A stretch of 13,064 nt of DNA, taken from contig JAEMPK010000116.1 in NCBI GenBank assembly GCA_022759345.1, forward strand, positions 1 through 13,064, read 5' to 3'. The notes below the pieces were generated by a model. It saw nothing but the letters and a program-made list of their open reading frames with translations. It was not told where the DNA came from and did no database searches. Below, one piece after another: positions 1 to 4,996 of the stretch. Source of the DNA: Pyrobaculum sp. GTDB lineage: Archaea > Thermoproteota > Thermoprotei > Thermoproteales > Thermoproteaceae. Within the stretch, counting starts at the first letter, position 1; every line of letters starts with the position of its first letter. Made by a program: the position numbers and the translations under genes.

Positions 1-409
1 GGTACAGCGCCAGGAACCTCTCGAAGAGGGCGGGGTCGCGGTAGACGTGTAGGACGGGCACCACCGAGTCGCCGACCGCCCTCCTGAGCCTCAGCCAGTT
101 CTGGTAAGACTTCCGGAACTTCTTCTCCGCATCCTCAGGCGGGTCGCTGGGCGAGGGAGGCACGTCTAGGGAGAAGTACAGCTGGGCGTCCACCCTCTTA
201 AACACCTCCGCTATCTTGTCCACGTCGACTGAGAGCCCCCTCTTCAGTATCTGGTAGCCCCCCGAGTCCACCCAAAGCTCCCCCTCGTACCCCAACGCCG
301 CCCTCGGGTCCTTCTTCACGTCAAGCGCGTTGACCATGACCGCCGGCACGTCGAAATAGAGCCAAGGCTTTGGCACCGCGTTGACGGGACTTCCGAGCAC
401 TACACGCAC
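1..409 (-). CDS. TGT-superfamily (queuine/archaeosine tRNA-ribosyltransferase-like) protein, N-terminal part
   Basis: The 136 residues visible before the window edge carry DSGGYQ at residues 48-53, the signature around the catalytic aspartate of tRNA-guanine transglycosylases. SLDVPPSP follows at about 80-87, matching the second conserved TIM-barrel segment of the family. Family members swap a guanine for a 7-deazaguanine, usually in tRNA. The start is a GTG: an in-frame stop lies three codons upstream, and a strong TATA box (427-436) is centred about 23 bp before it, so the mRNA is probably leaderless. With this start the catalytic motif lies about 50 residues earlier than in canonical TGTs, so the N-terminus is short. 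This could be a divergent TGT paralogue and not the main archaeosine enzyme. The C-terminal half, including any PUA domain, is outside the window. Superfamily assignment is fairly sure; the substrate is not known. Confidence 0.72.
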   Translation of the reverse strand, partial: MRVVLGSPVNAVPKPWLYFDVPAVMVNALDVKKDPRAALGYEGELWVDSGGYQILKRGLSVDVDKIAEVFKRVDAQLYFSLDVPPSPSDPPEDAEKKFRKSYQNWLRLRRAVGDSVVPVLHVYRDPALFERFLALY

Positions 410-426
410 CTTATTTTATCTATTGG

Positions 427-436
427 CTTTATATAA
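427..436 (-). promoter_or_regulatory. TATA box of the TGT-like gene
   Basis: Minus-strand TTATATAAAG is a near-ideal archaeal TATA box. Its centre lies about 23 bp before the GTG at 409, which leaves essentially no 5' leader. Confidence 0.65.
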
Positions 437-470
437 CAGGTCCCTGGACTTCACCAAAACTTTCAACCAA

Positions 471-504
471 CCCACCTGAAGTAATACCTAAATATCAGGT
501 AGGG
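471..504. repeat. Short inverted repeat
   Basis: The arm CCCACCTGA (471-479) pairs with TCAGGTAGGG (495-504) with one bulged base and a 15-nt loop. The right arm contains the D-box CTGA of the candidate sRNA described for this region. It could be a stem at or beyond the 3' end of that RNA, or a chance hairpin. Confidence 0.3.
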
Positions 505-546
505 CTAAGTGCTCTCACCTATCGACTCCTGCCGAACTCATCACAC
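490..546 (-). ncRNA. Candidate C/D box sRNA (2'-O-methylation guide)
   Basis: On the minus strand a perfect C box GTGATGA (544-538) is followed by 12 nt, then a degenerate D' box TCGA (525-522). Next come a weak C'-like GTGAGAG (518-512), 13 nt, and a perfect D box CTGA (498-495). C-to-D length is 50 nt, normal for archaeal C/D sRNAs, and the 12-nt spacing before D' is canonical. A TATA-like TTTTTATTG (minus strand, about 563-571) lies about 23 bp before the C box. Proposed guides are TCGGCAGGAG (before D') and TTAGCCCTAC (before D). The D' and C' boxes are imperfect and no target was verified, so this is a candidate only. Confidence 0.35.
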
Positions 547-663
547 CAAACCAAAAACACAACAATAAAAACCTCCGGGCCAACCACAACCGCGGCGTCT
601 CCGCATAATGCGGCGGATCCTTGCTGGTTCGTTGACATAACCTTTGGTTATCTCTCGATGTAT

Positions 664-674
664 GTATATTTATG
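664..674 (+). promoter_or_regulatory. TATA-like element before the frameshifted gene
   Basis: GTATATTTATG is centred about 31 bp before the ATG at 701. A second AT-rich stretch (ATTTATTG, 683-690) lies closer but is too near to act as a TATA box for that start. Confidence 0.35.
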
Positions 675-700
675 TGACGTGGATTTATTGGTGGGGGTTG

Positions 701-1121
701 ATGCCTTGTGCTCGTAGGCTTGGGAGATGTGGTAAGGATTTGAGAGTGTTGGAGAGCCGGTGCAGCTCGGCGCCTCTTGGCCTTCTCTTGCGGCTGTGGG
801 GGTCTTACGCGTATGCCGTCCTCAACACGGCGTTGGAGTGGGGCCTTGCGTATAGGAGAGGAGACGTCTACGAGATCGGCAGGGGGCCGGAGGCTTCTGC
901 GGAGTCTAGACGACAGGTGTCTCGTCGAGGCGAGGGCGGTTGGAGGGGGGCTGTGGCTCAAGACGCAAGCCGGTCCCTATGCTGTGGAGCCCAACCCCAA
1001 CTTCCTCCTCGCCGTCGCCTACAAGCTGGCGGAGGTCTGCGGTGGGAAGGAGGTGTATCTAGCGATCCGGCGGGAGCTGGCCAAGGTCTCGGCGGGGGGC
1101 CTAGACAGATGGCTTTATTAA
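701..1121 (+). pseudogene. Hypothetical protein gene interrupted by a +1 frameshift
   Basis: I do not recognise the family. From ATG 701 one frame reads a plausible globular sequence (...GSYAYAVLNTALEWGLAYRRGDVYEIGRG). At the run of five G near 881-885 the protein-like reading moves one base forward and continues as RRLLRSLDDRCLVEARAVGG and on to the TAA at 1119-1121. Removing one G gives a continuous 139-residue protein. Upstream of the run the second frame reads poorly, and downstream of it the first frame does, so both halves look like one gene. The cause may be a real recent mutation, a homopolymer sequencing error or, less likely, programmed frameshifting. The predicted product is soluble and mostly helical. 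The next gene starts 18 bp after the stop, and its TATA box lies over this stop codon. Confidence 0.55.
1113..1121 (+). promoter_or_regulatory. TATA box overlapping a stop codon
   Basis: CTTTATTAA includes the TAA stop (1119-1121) of the preceding frameshifted gene and is centred about 23 bp before the GTG at 1140, the leaderless spacing seen elsewhere in this window. Confidence 0.5.
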
Positions 1122-1139
1122 CATGTACACAACCGCGTC

Positions 1140-1628
1140 GTGTTGTTGATATTGGTGAAGTCGGATGACGAGGAGGTGGCGAGGAGAGCCGCCAGGGGGA
1201 TAGAGGCGTTGGAGCTTCTGCCAGGCGTCTACCTCAGCTGGTCGCCGAAGGAGAAGGCGGAGAGGGCCGTGGAGGCGGTTAAACGCGCCGTGGTCGAGAG
1301 GTGGGAGAAGTCCGGCGAGGGGCCGACGCTGGAGGTGGCGGTGATAGAACTCGACGAGAGGCAGTACAGAGCCCTACGGCCTCTGGCCCGGGCTCTCGTG
1401 GAGAAGATGGGGTCGGCAATGTTGGAGGAGATGGAGAGGCTCCTCCAGCGGATGCGGTCCGGCAAGACGTCTCGCGACTTGACGGGCTGGTATAGAGACT
1501 TGGCGAGGCGCTACGAGCGTCTGCTCAACGCCTGCATGGCGCTGGACCTGGAGCCGACCATTGTCGCCAGGTTGAAGGAGAAGTGGAAAGAGGTCACTCT
1601 AGAGGCTGGGCGGTTGCTTAAGAAATAA
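1140..1628 (+). CDS. Hypothetical protein, 162 aa, charged and helical
   Basis: I do not recognise it with confidence. It begins with a short hydrophobic strand (MLLILVKS), then a helix rich in Arg and Glu, a second strand-like LLPGVYLSW (26-34), another long helix and a third strand LEVAVIELD (64-72). From about residue 75 to the end it is almost entirely helical and highly charged, with coiled-coil potential (EEMERLLQRMRSG, YRDLARRYERLL). The beta-alpha-beta start followed by long helices faintly resembles ChrB N-terminal-type regulators, but that is only a fold-level impression. The start is GTG, fixed by a TATA box about 23 bp upstream. It may form a pair with the broken gene just before it. 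No membrane segment or signal peptide is visible. Confidence 0.6.
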   Translation: MLLILVKSDDEEVARRAARGIEALELLPGVYLSWSPKEKAERAVEAVKRAVVERWEKSGEGPTLEVAVIELDERQYRALRPLARALVEKMGSAMLEEMERLLQRMRSGKTSRDLTGWYRDLARRYERLLNACMALDLEPTIVARLKEKWKEVTLEAGRLLKK

Positions 1629-1839
1629 AAAGATCTGCCGCGTCTCCGCCATGCCTGTCTTGCTGAGGGCCAAGGCCCACGGTCTCCCAAGTAGTCGCTT
1701 TACTCTCTCTACGTAGTTGCTGGATCTAGGTGTCTGGGTCAGTAGTCTTATGACGGCTATGGGCGTTGTATAATGATTGGTTGTGGGAACGGCGGCGCTT
1801 GCTGACAGGCCGTTGGGGCAGAGGCTCGGTACAGCAAGA
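1629..1839. other. Intergenic stretch without a recognised gene
   Basis: Both strands contain ORF pieces but none has a good start, promoter and codon pattern together. A TATA-like GTTGTATAATG (about 1766-1776) has no start codon at the expected distance. A minus-strand reading between about 1640 and 1770 gives a basic peptide (VERVKRLLGRPWALAL) that could be a gene remnant, but this is weak. Confidence 0.4.
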
Positions 1840-1850
1840 CTTAAAATATT
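1840..1850 (+). promoter_or_regulatory. TATA box of the FAD oxidoreductase gene
   Basis: CTTAAAATATT is centred about 22-24 bp before the GTG at 1867. It selects that start over in-frame upstream codons at 1777 and 1783. Confidence 0.55.
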
Positions 1851-1866
1851 GCAATCGACGGTTGAC

Positions 1867-2823
1867 GTGGCGCGCGTCGTGGTCGTCGGCGGGGGGATCG
1901 CGGGCGTGTACTTCACCAGTAGACTTCTTGAACTTGTTAAGGACGTGGAGGTGGTGCTTGTGGAGCCTGAGGATCACCACTTCTTCGTGGTGGGCGTCCC
2001 CATGGCCTTTGGGGGGCTGTTGGATTTTCAAGAGCTCGTCTTCCCGCTGGCCGCCCTCCGCCGGGTTAGACACCTAAAGTTCGCCGCCACCGCCCTCTCC
2101 CAGGAAAAAGACAAGCCGTGCGTACGCGGGGCGCGGGAGGGGCCGGTCTGCGGCGACTATATAGTGCTTGCGCCAGGCGCGGTTAGGATAGGCTCTGTGA
2201 ACTACTGGACGCTAAACGGCGCACAGGAGCTGTACAACAAGGTCGTCTCGGCGAAGGCCGTCAGGTTCATCGTCAACGTCTTCACCCCAGTCATGGGCTT
2301 CCAGGAGTTGGCGTATGCTATTAAGAGTAGGTTTCCGGAGAAGGAGGTTTCTGTCCACGTCGTGTACGCCTCGCCTGACTACGACTTTCTGCTCGACGCC
2401 TGGGCGTCGAAGGCGCGGGAGATAGGCGTGGAGGTGTCCAGCGACCCGCCCGAGTGGCGGCAGGGCGAGCTCCACGTGTCCGTCCCCGCCGTCAAGGCGC
2501 ATCCGCTGGCTGCGAATCTGGAGGTTGCGCCGACCACCTTCGAGACCGATATAGAACGCGTATACCTCATCGGCGACTCCTCGCTCATCAAGCTAGACCT
2601 CCCGCCAGTAGGCTGGGGCGCCCTCTGGCAGGCCACAATCGCGGCGCAGGCCGTCGCGAGCGAAATCCTCAAGGGCCATGTGGAGGTGGAGGTAAATCAA
2701 TGGGGCGGGAGGGATAAGGACTCCTTCAGAAACTGGCTCACATACCGCATGACTACCGGCACCCCCCTCGTCCACCTACGTGGTCTCTACGACCTATGGA
2801 AAAAGATTATAAAAAACCTTTGA
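1867..2823 (+). CDS. FAD-dependent pyridine nucleotide-disulfide oxidoreductase family protein (SQR/FCSD-like)
   Basis: The 318-residue protein opens with MARVVVVGGGIAG, a textbook dinucleotide-binding strand with GxGxxG. DHHFFVVGVP follows at 36-45, as in sulfide:quinone oxidoreductases and flavocytochrome c sulfide dehydrogenases. YIVLAPGAV lies at 98-106, and the second FAD motif RVYLIGDSS at 231-239 is followed by the helix that usually packs on the flavin. A membrane-anchoring amphipathic C-terminus is plausible (LYDLWKKIIKNL). It is shorter than typical SQRs (about 380-430 residues). Its only two cysteines (C85, C95) do not match the spread redox-cysteine pattern of canonical SQR, so sulfide oxidation is doubtful and another NAD(P)H- or quinone-linked role is possible. 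The ORF extends upstream to 1777, but the Rossmann strand and TATA spacing favour GTG 1867. It stands alone with no operon partner. Confidence 0.8.
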   Translation: MARVVVVGGGIAGVYFTSRLLELVKDVEVVLVEPEDHHFFVVGVPMAFGGLLDFQELVFPLAALRRVRHLKFAATALSQEKDKPCVRGAREGPVCGDYIVLAPGAVRIGSVNYWTLNGAQELYNKVVSAKAVRFIVNVFTPVMGFQELAYAIKSRFPEKEVSVHVVYASPDYDFLLDAWASKAREIGVEVSSDPPEWRQGELHVSVPAVKAHPLAANLEVAPTTFETDIERVYLIGDSSLIKLDLPPVGWGALWQATIAAQAVASEILKGHVEVEVNQWGGRDKDSFRNWLTYRMTTGTPLVHLRGLYDLWKKIIKNL

Positions 2824-3136
2824 CAACTTACGCTTACCGTCTCTGAGCTTTGTTAAGCGGTAAAAGGCAGTAGACATGAGAATCAAGGCTGTCTAGTTTA
2901 GGATGGCGGCCTTCGACGAAGCTAGTTGAGGTGTTGACCGGCGAAAAGCCCAAGTCGCGGAGACGCCGACGGCGGGACAAGGAGCAGAGGATCCCACAGG
3001 CATATAGACGCCCCCAGCCCGCTACGAGGAGCCCAGGGAGGCATAGAGAGGCAGAAGCCGCCGGAGGTAACGTGGTGGCTCTGAGATCTGCTGGGCAAGA
3101 GACCGAGAAATTGCGCGTCGTGAATGCGAGAGGCAG
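2824..3136. other. 313-bp gap before tRNA-Pro; doubtful small basic ORF inside
   Basis: No gene is certain here. A plus-strand ORF from GTG 2931 to 3155 would encode 74 residues beginning MLTGEKPKSRRRRRRD. However, its codon third positions are less GC-rich than in neighbouring genes, it lacks a clear TATA box, and its end runs antisense into the tRNA-Pro gene. A 6-bp inverted repeat TTACCG/CGGTAA (about 2835-2863) lies just after the oxidoreductase stop without a T-run. The gap could hold an unrecognised RNA; I see no known RNA signature. Confidence 0.35.
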
Positions 3137-3230
3137 TGGGGCCGCCGGGATTTGAACCCGGGATCACCGGCGCGCTGGCAACGGGGTTTGTCCCCAGGCC
3201 GGCATCCTAGCCAGGCTAGACTACGGCCCC
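3137..3230 (-). tRNA. tRNA-Pro(GGG) with a 19-nt intron
   Basis: Minus strand. The acceptor GGGGCCG pairs with CGGCCCC, followed by discriminator A (3137); CCA is not encoded. The D arm carries the AGCCTGG loop typical of archaeal tRNA-Pro. The anticodon stem CCGGC/GCCGG closes a loop that, after intron removal, reads C-T-GGG-G-C, so the anticodon is GGG. The T arm is CCGGG-TTCAAAT-CCCGG. Spliced length is 75 nt including the discriminator. Exon 1 is 3230-3192 and exon 2 is 3172-3137. Confidence 0.95.
3173..3191 (-). other. Bulge-helix-bulge intron of tRNA-Pro
   Basis: The intron lies between positions 37 and 38. CTGG (positions 32-35) pairs with CCAG near the intron 3' end to form the 4-bp central helix. 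The 3-nt bulges GGA and CGC flank it, and the anticodon stem closes the outside. Inside, CAA/TTG closes a small loop. This is a canonical substrate for the archaeal tRNA splicing endonuclease. Confidence 0.88.
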
Positions 3231-3254
3231 TTCGGCGCAGATAAACACTCATCG

Positions 3255-3268
3255 CTTTAAAAATTTTT
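3255..3268. promoter_or_regulatory. TATA element upstream of tRNA-Pro
   Basis: The minus strand reads AAAAATTTTTAAAG, with the TTTTTAAA core centred about 29 bp before the mature tRNA 5' end at 3230. The element is also TATA-like on the plus strand (CTTTAAAAAT), which could start a transcript near 3285 into the following gap. Confidence 0.5.
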
Positions 3269-3392
3269 CCCACCCGCAGGGCCTAACCCGACGCCGTGCT
3301 GGAGAAAGTCCTCGCGACGAAAGCCACCTCTATGAAACCTTAGAATGGTTAAATGAAGCCGGTCCAGTATACTTAGACAAGGGAAGCCTATA

Positions 3393-3466
3393 AGCCCCGG
3401 CCGGGATTCGAACCCGGGACCTCCTCATTACCAGTGAGGCGCTCCACCAGGCTGAGCTACCGGGGC
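3393..3466 (-). tRNA. tRNA-Thr(GGT)
   Basis: Minus strand, 74 nt. The acceptor GCCCCGG pairs with CCGGGGC, with discriminator T at 3393 and no encoded CCA. D stem is GCTC/GAGC. The anticodon stem CCTCA/TGAGG closes the loop CTGGTAA, giving anticodon GGT and no intron. T arm is CCGGG-TTCGAAT-CCCGG. All stems are fully paired. Confidence 0.95.
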
Positions 3467-3488
3467 TTTTGGGTATTGTTACGTGGCT

Positions 3489-3502
3489 GTTTTAAATTTT
3501 TT
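3489..3502 (-). promoter_or_regulatory. TATA box of tRNA-Thr
   Basis: The minus strand reads AAAAAATTTAAAAC and is centred about 29 bp before the mature 5' end at 3466. Confidence 0.5.
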
Positions 3503-3588
3503 GTAATTTCGCATGCGCCGTAAGTAGTGCCTGGTTCCGCGGATCCAGTTTACAGCTATTCCGGCTCGGCGGCGAGAATGTTGATGTG

Positions 3589-4236
3589 TTATGTCAGGGT
3601 GAGAATCCTGCGGTATGCGGCGTCCCAGCCTTTTCTTGTCGTTTTTAGGTACGCCTCGTCGAGGTTGATGCTGTCTACTATGTCGGCGACGTACGTTATT
3701 ACCCATTTTGCGAGTTCTAGTTTTTGGGCCGGCGGCAGCTTGTGCCATAGGTCCGCCGCCGTCTCGAGGGGGTTGGGTGGGTATGTGCCGCATATTACTG
3801 CGTCTTTGTGTGGCGGCGATGTGCCGAAGACGAGCGCGGGAGCTGGCGGCTGCTGTGGAGGTTGTTGAAACAATGCGTCCCACTCCTTGAGGTCTATTTT
3901 GCCGTAGACGCGGGCTTTTATGACGAGCGCCGCCAGCCTCACGGCGGCTGTCTCTCTGCGTTTTAGGTCTTCCGTGGTTTCGTAGCACCGCCAGTTGGTC
4001 TCTACTTCGTGGTAAAGCGCCAGGAGGGGCTCTAGGTACTTCTCCAGGGGACCTAAGTCCACCGGCTCGCCTCGGCAAAGCTCGCGGGGAAGGGGGAGCC
4101 AGAAGTGGGGCAGCCGTGGGGCTACTGCCTCTAGGAGGTCGACGCAGGCCTCGACGCCGCCTCTGGTTAGGGAGGTCGTTGCGTAAAACATATGCGGTTG
4201 CGTGGGGGTGTCTAGCAGGTGGGCTTCTCGGCGCAT
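3589..4236 (-). CDS. Hypothetical protein, up to 215 aa, last gene of the ridA operon
   Basis: Not recognised. From ATG 4236 the protein has 215 residues and overlaps the upstream gene by 25 bp; an internal ATG at 4191 would avoid the overlap and give 200 residues starting MFYATTSLTRGG. Neither start has a clear Shine-Dalgarno motif or TATA box. The sequence is soluble and appears two-part. An N-terminal helical half ends near YGKIDLKEWDALF (111-123), a Pro/Gln-rich linker QQPPQQPPAPA spans about 124-134, and a second helical half contains KLELAKWVITYVADIVDSIN. Gene order places it third after ridA and a small cysteine/histidine-containing protein, with no promoter visible between them, so it is probably co-transcribed. 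Its function cannot be inferred. Confidence 0.6.
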   Translation of the reverse strand: MRREAHLLDTPTQPHMFYATTSLTRGGVEACVDLLEAVAPRLPHFWLPLPRELCRGEPVDLGPLEKYLEPLLALYHEVETNWRCYETTEDLKRRETAAVRLAALVIKARVYGKIDLKEWDALFQQPPQQPPAPALVFGTSPPHKDAVICGTYPPNPLETAADLWHKLPPAQKLELAKWVITYVADIVDSINLDEAYLKTTRKGWDAAYRRILTLT

Positions 4237-4514
4237 AGATATTCGGCGCAGAGGGGGTGGCCCCGCGGCGCTATTACTACCACCTTCTCTTGGGGGAGGT
4301 GGGGGAGGAGGTCTGCGAAGTCTGGGTAGACGTATATCTTCTCGGCGGCGTCTAGCAGAAGCAGGGCGTGGGTCTTCTCCTCCGTGTGCACCTGGATGCC
4401 GCCGTCTATCTCCTGGGGGTCTACCTGGCTGTAGTGGTCTATGTGGACGGCGCCGCAGTTTTTGGCGTGTGTCAGTCCTTCTTGTCCTCCGCCTAGTATG
4501 AAGAGGGTCGGCAC
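4212..4514 (-). CDS. Hypothetical small protein with clustered Cys and His, second gene of the ridA operon
   Basis: Not recognised. The GTG at 4514 is chosen because a Shine-Dalgarno-like AGGTGA (minus strand, 4531-4526) lies 11 nt upstream; an in-frame GTG at 4529 would add five residues but sits inside that motif. The 100-residue product begins MPTLFILGGGQEG. It carries C20-x3-H24-x2-H27 near the N-terminus and C89, C94 and C100 at the C-terminus, which could together bind a metal ion. A hydrophobic strand, KVVVIAPRGHPLC, precedes the last cysteines. It lies 37 bp after ridA (22 bp if the GTG at 4529 is used) and overlaps the next gene by 25 bp, so the three are likely one transcript. The metal-binding idea is inference only. 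Confidence 0.55.
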   Translation of the reverse strand: MPTLFILGGGQEGLTHAKNCGAVHIDHYSQVDPQEIDGGIQVHTEEKTHALLLLDAAEKIYVYPDFADLLPHLPQEKVVVIAPRGHPLCAEYLCAEKPTC

Positions 4515-4525
4515 CCGGTTCGTCG

Positions 4526-4531
4526 TCACCT
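4526..4531 (-). promoter_or_regulatory. Shine-Dalgarno-like site deciding an internal operon start
   Basis: AGGTGA on the minus strand lies 11 nt before GTG 4514. It contrasts with the apparently leaderless first genes in the window and fits the use of Shine-Dalgarno sites for genes inside operons. Confidence 0.4.
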
Positions 4532-4551
4532 ATCCGCGCTGCGAGTCGTCC

Positions 4552-4929
4552 TCACCTTACTGCAATTACTGCAATTTCTATTAAAACATCTCTTGGCAGT
4601 CTGGCGGCTTGGACTGTGACGCGGGCTGGGGGCTTCTCTTTGAAGTATTGGGCGTAGACTTCGTTGTATTCTGGGAACATGTTCATGTCGGCGAGGAAGA
4701 CGAAGGCCATCGTCACGTCGTTAAGCGTGTAGCCGGCCGCCTCCAGCACAGCCTTTATGTTTTCGAGGACTTGTCGGGTTTGTTCCTTTATGCCGCCTTT
4801 TACCACCTCTCCGGTTTTGGGGTCTATGGGTATTTGGCCTGAGACGAAGAGCATGTTGCCCGCCTTTACGGCTTGTGAATATGGACCTATGGGCCTGGGC
4901 GCCGACTCTGTGTATATGACCTCTTTCAT
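4552..4929 (-). CDS. ridA: RidA/YjgF/YER057c family enamine/imine deaminase
   Basis: This is a full-length 125-residue RidA protein. Family members hydrolyse reactive 2-aminoacrylate and related enamines or imines from PLP enzymes to 2-oxoacids and ammonia, acting as cytosolic trimers. Diagnostic segments are GPYSQAV (15-21), LFVSGQIP (27-34) and the C-terminal signature PPARVTVQAARLP with R103, the position of the carboxylate-binding arginine of active RidA, followed by VLIEIAVIAV containing the conserved glutamate. The ATG at 4929 has a TATA box about 25 bp upstream, so its mRNA is leaderless. It heads an operon with two unknown genes and is divergent from a nicotinamidase-like gene. Family assignment is certain; the exact substrate is not. 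Confidence 0.95.
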   Translation of the reverse strand: MKEVIYTESAPRPIGPYSQAVKAGNMLFVSGQIPIDPKTGEVVKGGIKEQTRQVLENIKAVLEAAGYTLNDVTMAFVFLADMNMFPEYNEVYAQYFKEKPPARVTVQAARLPRDVLIEIAVIAVR

Positions 4930-4949
4930 GGCTGAGTGTACGTTGGCGG

Positions 4950-4957
4950 TAATAAAG
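4950..4957 (-). promoter_or_regulatory. TATA box of ridA
   Basis: Minus-strand CTTTATTA is centred about 25 bp before the ATG at 4929. It lies about a dozen bases from the opposite-strand box of the divergent gene. Confidence 0.55.
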
Positions 4958-4968
4958 ATTACGCTAAA

Positions 4969-4977
4969 GTATTAAAA
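4969..4977 (+). promoter_or_regulatory. TATA box of the nicotinamidase-like gene
   Basis: GTATTAAAA is centred about 24 bp before the ATG at 4997. Together with the ridA box it forms a compact 67-bp divergent promoter. Confidence 0.55.
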
Positions 4978-4996
4978 TGGAGACGGCAGTAGAAAT

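Noticed and set aside
601..613. Near-perfect palindrome CCGCAT-A-ATGCGG upstream of the frameshifted gene.
   Set aside because: It lies nearly 90 bp before the start and about 55 bp before the TATA element, with no second copy; too little to call an operator.
515..961. 148-residue minus-strand ORF opposite the frameshifted gene.
   Set aside because: Low-complexity, Pro/Arg/Ser-rich translation typical of antisense to GC-rich coding sequence. Its start side lies in an A/C-skewed non-coding gap with no promoter.
1599..1916. 105-residue minus-strand ORF in the gap before the oxidoreductase gene.
   Set aside because: It overlaps the 3' end of the 162-aa gene and the Rossmann start of the oxidoreductase, begins with low-complexity Pro/Thr sequence, and lacks a promoter. 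A remnant within 1640-1770 cannot be excluded.
596..2965. GCGTCTCCGC occurs at about 596, 1641 and, in reverse, about 2957, all outside recognised genes.
   Set aside because: Matches of 10 bases are expected by chance many times in 13 kb of GC-rich DNA, and the flanks do not align.
3283..3392. Possible RNase P RNA: GGAGAAAGTCC near 3301 resembles conserved region I, and a plus-strand TATA lies 25 bp before 3285.
   Set aside because: The matching downstream P4 strand and the conserved regions IV and V (such as ACAGAA...GGCTTA) are absent before the sequence runs antisense into tRNA-Thr. The 110-nt gap is too short even for the truncated Pyrobaculum form.
3479..4078. 199-residue minus-strand ORF overlapping the 215-aa hypothetical gene in another frame.
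   Set aside because: Arg-, Pro- and Gly-rich shadow translation. The 215-aa frame has normal composition and is linked to the upstream operon.
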